A stretch of 8,023 nucleotides of DNA, from positions 1 through 8,023 of the forward strand of contig HF972639.1 of NCBI GenBank assembly GCA_000432995.1, written 5' to 3'. The notes under the pieces are model-generated. The model made no database searches and was not told the origin of the DNA. It was given only the letters and a program-made list of their open reading frames with translations. The position numbers were made by a program, and so were the translations under genes. Source of the stretch: Clostridium sp. CAG:1013. GTDB lineage: Bacteria; Bacillota; Clostridia; Oscillospirales; Acutalibacteraceae. Positions 1 through 4,072 of the stretch are shown here, in pieces (positions within the stretch are counted from its first letter, which is position 1; each line of letters begins with the position of its first letter).

Positions 1-129
1 CAGCCCGCGCTGGGAAGGGCGTCAACGCGCGTCCGCGCCGACAGCGTGACGCCGGACCCGAGTCGCGCCGTGGGCGGCGGATTTTCAGCCCGCGTTTGAA
101 AATTCCGGCGGAAAAATACGTGATTCCTC
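1..129. other. CpG-rich, hairpin-rich upstream region with no supported gene
   Basis: No convincing coding region is visible. One + frame is open from the left edge to a TGA at 97-99 and could be the last 32 codons of an upstream gene, but its Arg/Gly/Ser/Ala-rich translation resembles no family I know. The first 80 bases are dense in CG dinucleotides (about 18 by eye) and contain inverted repeats. GCGTCA at 19-24 pairs with TGACGC at 47-52, and continues inward as CGC 26-28 with GCG 44-46. ATTTTCA at 81-87 pairs with TGAAAAT at 97-103. None is followed by a T run, so none looks like an intrinsic terminator on the + strand. It could be the tail of a gene or of a structured RNA cut by the window edge. 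Confidence 0.4.
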
Positions 130-158
130 TTGACAGAGGGACGTTCAGCGTATATAAT
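130..158 (+). promoter_or_regulatory. Sigma-A promoter of the infC-rpmI-rplT operon
   Basis: A consensus -35 box TTGACA at 130-135 and a consensus -10 box TATAAT at 153-158 are separated by exactly 17 bases, the ideal housekeeping sigma-factor geometry. Transcription would start near 164-167. This leaves an untranslated leader of about 235 nt before infC, which is itself regulatory (see the leader entry). Both hexamers match six of six, so this should be a strong promoter, as expected for a ribosomal protein operon. Confidence 0.9.
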
Positions 159-164
159 AATTTT

Positions 165-330
165 TCGGTAAAACAAAGCGGAGCCGGCGGCTCCCACCCG
201 TGCAGTTCTGTCTGACACAGGTCAATATCCCAGGGACGGTCTTGGACTGGTCCTGCGCAGAAGTCTGATTGAAAGACTTTTTATGGGGCGTTGATTTGCG
301 GGCAGAAGGAATTCTGCCCGCTTTTGGTTT
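165..330 (+). ncRNA. L20-type autoregulatory leader RNA (terminator/antiterminator switch)
   Basis: In low-GC Gram-positive bacteria the infC-rpmI-rplT mRNA starts with a leader that ribosomal protein L20 uses to cause premature termination (Rfam L20_leader family); position and layout here fit that class. Local hairpins visible are GGAGCC 180-185 with GGCTCC 189-194, a CAGG 231-234 / CCUG 252-255 stem, and AAGUCU 261-266 with AGACUU 274-279. Long-range pairings also fit: 206-214 with 299-307 (nine pairs, two G-U) and 221-226 with 290-295 (six pairs, G-U at both ends), perhaps extended by CC/GG near 229-230 and 287-288. These would form a base helix enclosing the 231-255 and 261-279 hairpins and would sequester the 5' arm of the terminator at 298-325. 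I infer the two folds are mutually exclusive and that L20 selects the terminated one. The 5' boundary and the exact L20 contact site are not determined. Confidence 0.75.
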
Positions 331-331
331 T
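298..331 (+). terminator. Leader attenuator: intrinsic terminator upstream of infC
   Basis: A perfect 10-bp stem pairs GCGGGCAGAA (298-307) with TTCTGCCCGC (312-321) across a GGAA tetraloop (GNRA class), followed by TTTTGGTTTT. It lies about 75 bases before the infC start inside the leader, so it acts as an attenuator and not as the end of an upstream gene. A second perfect 8-bp hairpin overlaps the tail: GGTTTTCC 326-333 with GGAAAACC 338-345, loop CTGA. Confidence 0.85.
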
Positions 332-386
332 CCCTGAGGAAAACCTGCCGCTGGTTTTGCAAAACAGCTTGAGAACAACGAGTGAT

Positions 387-402
387 GGAGGTGCTACCCA
401 TT
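387..402 (+). promoter_or_regulatory. Shine-Dalgarno sequence that fixes an AUU start for infC
   Basis: GGAGGTG at 387-393 is close to a perfect anti-16S match. The in-frame ATT at 400-402 follows GGAGG by 8 bases, an optimal spacing. The conventional in-frame start codons GTG 382, ATG 385 and GTG 391 lie just before or inside this ribosome site and have no Shine-Dalgarno of their own. AUU is the known start codon of infC in E. coli and in several Bacillaceae. Confidence 0.85.
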
Positions 403-918
403 AGCAACAAGGAACTGCAGATCAACGAACAAATCCGGGATAAGGAGCTTCGTGTCATCGATTCCGACGGCTCCCAGCTGGGCATCATGTCCCTGCGGCA
501 GGCCATGGAGATCGCGGAGCAGAAAAATCTGGACCTGGTGAAGATCGCTCCCCAGGCAAACCCGCCGGTGTGCAAGATCATCGACTACGGCAAGTTCCGC
601 TTTGAACAGGCCAAGCGGGAAAAGGAAGCGAGAAAGAACCAGCGTGTCGTTGAAATCAAAGAGGTCCGCCTTTCCCTCAATATCGACACCCACGATTTTG
701 AGACCAAGAAAAACCACGCCGTCCGGTTCATTTCCGAAGGCAACAAGGTCAAGGCATCGATCCGGTTTCGCGGCAGGGAGATGGGTCACCCCGAGCTGGG
801 GTTGGAGATCATGCGCCGCTTTGCCGACGCGATGAGCGAGGTGGCCAACGTGGAGAAGCCCGCCAAGTTGGAGGGCCGCACCATGCTGATGTTCCTTGCT
901 CCCAAGCCAGCCAAATAA
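400..918 (+). CDS. infC: Translation initiation factor IF-3
   Basis: IF3 binds the 30S subunit, keeps it apart from 50S and proofreads initiator tRNA and start codon choice. From the AUU start the protein is 172 residues, the usual IF3 length. The N-terminal domain covers roughly residues 1-70 and opens with the typical INEQIRDKELRVID segment at 8-21. The family signature KIIDYGKFRF lies at 59-68. A charged linker helix (about 69-86) leads to the C-terminal 30S-binding domain with EIKEVRLS and the conserved FRGREM segment. I chose ATT at 400 because of the Shine-Dalgarno at 387-393; starting at GTG 382 would add six residues encoded by the ribosome site. As IF3 discriminates against non-canonical start codons, the AUU start implies repression of its own translation (known in E. 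coli, inferred here). It is the first gene of the operon; rpmI begins 36 bases after its stop. Confidence 0.96.
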   Translation: MSNKELQINEQIRDKELRVIDSDGSQLGIMSLRQAMEIAEQKNLDLVKIAPQANPPVCKIIDYGKFRFEQAKREKEARKNQRVVEIKEVRLSLNIDTHDFETKKNHAVRFISEGNKVKASIRFRGREMGHPELGLEIMRRFADAMSEVANVEKPAKLEGRTMLMFLAPKPAK

Positions 919-954
919 TGTTGTTTCAAAATACCCTATTAGGAGGAACGCAAA

Positions 955-1158
955 ATGCCGAAACTGAAAACTCACAGCGGCGCCAAGAAGCGCTTTAAGC
1001 TCTCCAAGAACGGAAAGGTCATCCGTGCCCATGCTTATATGAGCCACCTGGCCAACGGCCACGGCAAGACTCCCAAGACCAAGCGTCATGCCCGCGGCAC
1101 CACCGTTGCTGACCACACCAACGAGGCCGCTATCAAGCGGATGCTGCCCTACAAATAA
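955..1158 (+). CDS. rpmI: 50S ribosomal protein L35
   Basis: L35 (bL35) is a small, very basic protein of the large ribosomal subunit. The 67-residue product is close to the family's usual 64-66. It begins MPKLKTHSGAKKRF, the conserved N-terminus, continues with a GKVIRAHAYMSH segment and has the Lys/Arg-rich KTPKTKRHARG stretch that contacts rRNA. A strong Shine-Dalgarno AGGAGG at 941-946 sits 8 bases before the ATG. It is the middle gene of the infC-rpmI-rplT operon, so it should share the promoter and L20-controlled attenuator upstream of infC. No separate promoter is visible in the 36-base gap before it. Confidence 0.97.
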   Translation: MPKLKTHSGAKKRFKLSKNGKVIRAHAYMSHLANGHGKTPKTKRHARGTTVADHTNEAAIKRMLPYK

Positions 1159-1174
1159 GTAAGGGTTCTCTCTC

Positions 1175-1210
1175 GGGGAAAGGCAGGGCGATAGGCTTTT
1201 GCCGGGCCCC
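1175..1210 (+). other. Putative hairpin in the rpmI-rplT intergenic region
   Basis: The rpmI-rplT gap is 103 bases, longer than the other gap in this operon. GGGG 1175-1178 can pair with CCCC 1207-1210, and GGCA 1182-1185 with TGCC 1200-1203, separated by a symmetric 3x3 internal loop (AAA opposite GGG). TAAAAACAAGG follows instead of a T run, so it is not an intrinsic terminator on the + strand. It might affect mRNA stability or rplT translation; no function is shown. Confidence 0.35.
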
Positions 1211-1261
1211 TAAAAACAAGGATTATCACTTTGCTTCACCATAAGAAAGGATGGTACAGGA

Positions 1262-1615
1262 ATGGCTAGAGTTAAGGGCGCAATGATGACGCGCAAGAGA
1301 AGAAAGAAGATTTTGAAGCTCGCTAAGGGCTATTGGGGCGCCAAGAGCCGTCATTTTAAAATGGCCAAACAGGCCGTGATGAAGTCCGGCAACTACGCTT
1401 TCATTGGCCGGAAGCAGCGCAAGCGTGATTTCCGCCGTCTGTGGATCACCCGCATTTCCGCGGCCTGCCGTATGAACGACATCAACTACTCCACCTTCAT
1501 GAACGGTCTGAAGAAGGCTGGCATCACCCTGAACCGGAAGATGCTCTCCGAGATCGCTATCGCCGATCCCGCCGGCTTTACCGCTCTGGTTGAGAAGGCC
1601 AAGGCTGCTCTGTAA
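1262..1615 (+). CDS. rplT: 50S ribosomal protein L20
   Basis: L20 (bL20) binds 23S rRNA early in 50S assembly and, in this operon type, also represses its own synthesis by binding the mRNA leader. The 117-residue product matches the family length of 117-119. Diagnostic segments are the MARVKGAMMTRKRRKKIL start, the basic helix with AKGYWGAKSRHFKMAKQAVMKS, and the RKRDFRRLWITRISAACR core that binds rRNA. The C-terminal globular part (about residues 60-117) includes INYSTFMNGLKKAGI and NRKMLSEIA. A moderate Shine-Dalgarno (AGAAAGGA, 1244-1251) precedes the ATG by 10 bases. It is the last gene of the operon; a strong terminator-like hairpin begins 15 bases after its stop. Confidence 0.97.
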   Translation: MARVKGAMMTRKRRKKILKLAKGYWGAKSRHFKMAKQAVMKSGNYAFIGRKQRKRDFRRLWITRISAACRMNDINYSTFMNGLKKAGITLNRKMLSEIAIADPAGFTALVEKAKAAL

Positions 1616-1629
1616 AAAAGCTGTAAGTG

Positions 1630-1667
1630 CGCCCGAGGCAAGGGATTGCCTTGGGCGTTCCTATTAT
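1630..1667 (+). terminator. Terminator of the infC-rpmI-rplT operon
   Basis: A 12-bp stem with one G-U pair joins 1630-1641 to 1646-1657 across a GGGA loop. The following bases, TTCCTATTATGTT, form only a broken T-rich tract, so termination may be incomplete. Its position 15 bases after rplT fits the operon end. Confidence 0.7.
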
Positions 1668-1686
1668 GTTCACTGAAAAGGAATTG

Positions 1687-1714
1687 GGGAGGCCGAAGGG
1701 TTGGGCCTCCCTTT
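1687..1714 (+). terminator. Second hairpin after rplT, possible backup terminator
   Basis: A perfect 8-bp GC-rich stem pairs GGGAGGCC 1687-1694 with GGCCTCCC 1704-1711 around a 9-base loop, followed by only TTT then CC. The short T run makes it a weak terminator candidate; it could instead act as an mRNA-stabilising or processing structure for the next gene, which starts about 33 bases later. Confidence 0.4.
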
Positions 1715-1746
1715 CCAGACTGATCTAGGGGAAAGGGGGCGGCGTG

Positions 1747-2553
1747 ATGGAGACCATCACCAGCCGGCAGAATAAGATCATCCGGGAAGCGGCGGCGCTT
1801 TCCTCGGGGGAGGAGCGTCGGGCAAGGCGGGAATTCCTCTGCGAAGGGGCCAGACTTTGCCAGGACGCGGCCCGTTCTGGAGTGGAGATCCTTCGGTGCT
1901 TCTTCACGGAGAACGCCAAAAAGCGTTACGCTCCCTATGTGGAGGAGACCGTGGCCGCCAGCCGGGAAAGCTACCAGGTAGCGGACCACGTGGCCCAGCT
2001 GCTCTCTTCCACCAAGAATTCCCAAGGGGTGTTCTGCCAGTGCCGCTGGCCAAAGCCTCAAGATGGGGCTGGTGAGGAGCCCTTCGCCCTGGTGTTGGAG
2101 GACCTTCAGGATCCGGGAAACCTGGGGACAGTGCTGCGTACCGCGGAAGCCTTGGGCTTTCAGCGGGCCTACCTGCTGGGGGACTGCTGTGATCCCCTTT
2201 CCCCCAAGACCCTGCGGGCGTCCATGGGGGCGGTGTTCCGGGTGGACCTGGTGGGAGAATCTTCCCGGGAGACTTTGTGCGCGTCCTTGAAAGATAAGGG
2301 GTATACCCTTCTTGCCACCGTGCCGGACAGTGCAGCCCTTCCTGTGACGGAACTGGAATTCTCTAAGGGGAAATGGGCGGTGTTTATCGGCAACGAGGGC
2401 AACGGCTTGACCGCCCAGACCATTGGCCTGTGTCACAAGCGGGTGACCATCCCCATGGCCGGGAGAGCGGAATCCCTGAACGCTTCGGCGGCGGCCACCA
2501 TCCTGCTGTGGGAGATGGCCCGTACCAGGGAGAAGGAGGCGCTCCATGGATAA
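1747..2553 (+). CDS. TrmH/SpoU-family RNA 2'-O-methyltransferase
   Basis: Predicted SAM-dependent enzyme that methylates a ribose 2'-OH in rRNA or tRNA; members next to rplT in Firmicutes are usually annotated as 23S rRNA methyltransferases (RlmB/YsgA-like). It has 268 residues. The N-terminal substrate-binding domain (about 1-105) opens with ITSRQNKIIRE, typical of this subfamily. The SPOUT domain follows with all three motifs: motif 1 LEDLQDPGNLGTVLRTA at 117-133 (conserved Asn125 and Arg131), motif 2 FIGNEGNGL at 213-221, and motif 3 IPMAGRAESLNAS at 235-247, which forms the trefoil-knot SAM site. ATG 1747 is preferred to GTG 1744 because AAAGGGGG at 1732-1739 is better spaced for it (7 against 4 bases). 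No clear promoter was found, so it may depend on read-through from rplT. It overlaps dprA by 8 bases. Substrate nucleotide is unknown. Confidence 0.9.
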   Translation: METITSRQNKIIREAAALSSGEERRARREFLCEGARLCQDAARSGVEILRCFFTENAKKRYAPYVEETVAASRESYQVADHVAQLLSSTKNSQGVFCQCRWPKPQDGAGEEPFALVLEDLQDPGNLGTVLRTAEALGFQRAYLLGDCCDPLSPKTLRASMGAVFRVDLVGESSRETLCASLKDKGYTLLATVPDSAALPVTELEFSKGKWAVFIGNEGNGLTAQTIGLCHKRVTIPMAGRAESLNASAAATILLWEMARTREKEALHG

Positions 2554-3931
2554 GCGGGCATATTGGATCTGGCTGCAACACGCTTTTGGAGAGGGCAGCC
2601 CCATGCCTTGGAGGATCCACCGGAGCCTGCCGGGCGGCGTGGAGGAGTTCTGCGAGAGCGGACCCAGAATGTGGAACTCCTTGAATGGTATCCGGGAGAA
2701 AGACGCCGCAGCGCTGTACAGCTTCTCCCCGGAAGAGGCCCAGGCCCAGTTGGAATATGCCCTGCGAGTTGGCTGGGAAGTGCTCACCCCGGAGAGTGAG
2801 AATTATCCCCAGGCGCTGAAGAATATTTTCGATCCACCTGCGGTATTGTATGGAAAAGGCCGTCTCCCCGATGTGGACCGCCGGCCCGCCATCGCGGTGG
2901 TAGGCGCTCGGAAGGCCAAGAAAACTTCCGTGGAAAAGGGTAAAGAGTTCGGCTATCAGTTGGCCATTGGAGGAGCGATCGTCATCACCGGAGGCGCGGT
3001 GGGCATCGACGCGGCTGTGGCTATGGGCGCCATGAGCGGTCAGGCTCCCATTATCAGTGTCCTGCCGGTGGCTTTGAACAGCCCCTATGTGAGTCAAAAC
3101 GCTTTTTTGCGGGAAAGCATCGTGGACAAGGGCGGCGTTTTGCTCAGTGAGTACTTTTCTCAGCAGTCGCCTGGTTACGGCACCTTCCAGGCCAGAAACA
3201 GGCTGATCACCGGTCTCGCCTGCGGTGTGCTGCTGATCCAGGCCGCCCGGAAGAGCGGTACCTCCATGTACGCCACCCACGCTAGGAACCAGGATCGGGA
3301 CGTGTTCGTGTACCCTGGCCCCAAGGACGATCCTGCCTTCGCGGGAGGGTGGGATTTGATCGCCGACGGCGCCAAAGCGGTCCGTTATGGTGAGGAGATC
3401 CTGGAAGAATACGATCTTCGGTTTCAAGACCGCCACCGTGTGATCCCCTTGTTCCAGGAGGAGCCGGATCAGGAAAGTGGGTATGTTCCCGCTTTGGCCG
3501 ACTCGGGGACTTCGGATCTTACTCCGGAACAGAAAGCAGTGTTGGATGCTCTTGACCAGGAGCCCCGATCCCTGACGGCACTGGGAGACGTGACAGACCT
3601 GCCGGCCGGGAAACTTCTGAGCGCTCTGACGGAGCTGGAACTGATGGGGCTGGCCAAACCCTGTCCGGGCAAGCGGTACCGGCGGGGAGCTTACCGGCGG
3701 GGAGCTGAGAGCGTTTCCGGAAAGAAGAAAGCCGTCTCTTCCGGGGCCCCTCTGACCATGACCGGGGAACAAGCCGCCGTGCTCAATGTATTGACCCGGG
3801 AGCCTCAGACCGTGGCACAGCTGGAGGAGAGGGCGGGGCTCTCCTCTGGAAAGGTCTTGGGTGCCCTGACGGAGTTGGAGCTGATGGGCCTTGCCCAGTC
3901 ATGTCCAGGCAAGCGTTACCGCCGGAGATAA
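2546..3931 (+). CDS. dprA: Divergent DprA/Smf-family protein with two C-terminal winged helices
   Basis: DprA binds incoming single-stranded DNA during transformation and loads RecA; homologues are widespread also in species not known to be competent. This 461-residue protein is longer than a typical DprA (about 290-380). Residues 1-65 resemble the helical N-terminal domain. The Rossmann core runs from about 80 to 305, with VVGAR at 118-122, TGGAVGIDAA at 148-157, the conserved RNR at 217-219 and a KSGTSMYATHA segment. Compared with the usual SGLARGIDAAAHRGAL motif, Arg is Val152 and His is Ala159; FPxRNR is FQARNR and the following VEA is IQA. The C-terminus carries two winged-helix (DML1-like) copies, residues 325-381 and 405-461, joined by a basic linker. 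AAGGAGG at 2533-2539 precedes ATG by 6 bases and lies inside the upstream gene, so translation is probably coupled. Family membership is firm; classical DprA activity is uncertain. Confidence 0.85.
   Translation: MDKRAYWIWLQHAFGEGSPMPWRIHRSLPGGVEEFCESGPRMWNSLNGIREKDAAALYSFSPEEAQAQLEYALRVGWEVLTPESENYPQALKNIFDPPAVLYGKGRLPDVDRRPAIAVVGARKAKKTSVEKGKEFGYQLAIGGAIVITGGAVGIDAAVAMGAMSGQAPIISVLPVALNSPYVSQNAFLRESIVDKGGVLLSEYFSQQSPGYGTFQARNRLITGLACGVLLIQAARKSGTSMYATHARNQDRDVFVYPGPKDDPAFAGGWDLIADGAKAVRYGEEILEEYDLRFQDRHRVIPLFQEEPDQESGYVPALADSGTSDLTPEQKAVLDALDQEPRSLTALGDVTDLPAGKLLSALTELELMGLAKPCPGKRYRRGAYRRGAESVSGKKKAVSSGAPLTMTGEQAAVLNVLTREPQTVAQLEERAGLSSGKVLGALTELELMGLAQSCPGKRYRRR
3518..3928 (+). repeat. 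Tandem duplication of the winged-helix coding segment in dprA
   Basis: Two segments, 3518-3688 and 3758-3928, are offset by exactly 240 bases (80 codons) and encode similar 57-residue winged-helix domains. The proteins agree almost fully over LTELELMGLA and CPGKRYRR and more loosely over the first half (PEQKAVLDAL against GEQAAVLNVL). DNA identity is high in the shared second half, with mostly synonymous differences, so the duplication is probably ancient enough for the recognition half to diverge. Confidence 0.85.
3677..3706 (+). repeat. Perfect 15-bp tandem repeat in the dprA inter-domain linker
   Basis: TACCGGCGGGGAGCT occurs twice in direct succession (3677-3691 and 3692-3706) and encodes YRRGA twice, directly after the first winged helix. 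The unit is a multiple of three, so copy-number change would keep frame. Identity is complete, unlike the surrounding domain duplication, so this small duplication is probably more recent. Confidence 0.95.
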
Positions 3932-3953
3932 GGCCTTATTCGAGAAATTTCGT

Positions 3954-3982
3954 TTGACAAACACATTCCGCCGGAGTATTGT
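3954..3982 (+). promoter_or_regulatory. Sigma-A-like promoter for topA
   Basis: A perfect -35 TTGACA at 3954-3959 and a -10 TATTGT at 3977-3982 (four of six, including the key T-A and final T) are separated by 17 bases in the 141-base dprA-topA gap. Transcription would begin near 3989, giving an 84-base leader. A dedicated promoter makes sense for topA, whose expression generally responds to DNA supercoiling; that response is not shown here. Confidence 0.7.
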
Positions 3983-4002
3983 AAAATGGATCTGGATATC
4001 TC

Positions 4003-4048
4003 GTCCGGCATGCCCTCGGGGCGCGGGAAGGATCCTGTTTGACCGGAC
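4003..4048 (+). other. Possible stem in the topA leader
   Basis: GTCCGG at 4003-4008 can pair with CCGGAC at 4043-4048, enclosing a small GCCC (4012-4015) / GGGC (4019-4022) hairpin. It lies between the predicted topA start site and the Shine-Dalgarno at 4055-4061. It matches no riboswitch known to me and could be chance in GC-rich DNA. Confidence 0.25.
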
Positions 4049-4072
4049 AGAAGAAAAGGAGAAATACTGCGA

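Noticed and set aside
3..213. + frame open from the left edge to a TGA at about 211-213
   Set aside because: It runs straight through the consensus -35/-10 promoter and the first leader hairpin, and changes composition midway; not a credible gene.
382..399. GTG 382 or ATG 385 as the infC start
   Set aside because: Both fall before or at the Shine-Dalgarno, have no ribosome site of their own, and add residues not typical of IF3.
394..1116. Long open frame on the minus strand opposite infC and rpmI
   Set aside because: It lies wholly opposite well-recognised genes, its product resembles no family, and long antisense open frames are expected in GC-rich coding DNA.
1646..1667. TTGCCT (1646-1651) with TATTAT (1662-1667) as a promoter for the methyltransferase gene
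   Set aside because: The spacing is only 10 bases and the -35-like hexamer is part of the terminator stem.
4003..4048. Riboswitch in the topA leader
   Set aside because: The stem is only six pairs with a long interior, no conserved aptamer core is recognisable, and topA is not a usual riboswitch target.
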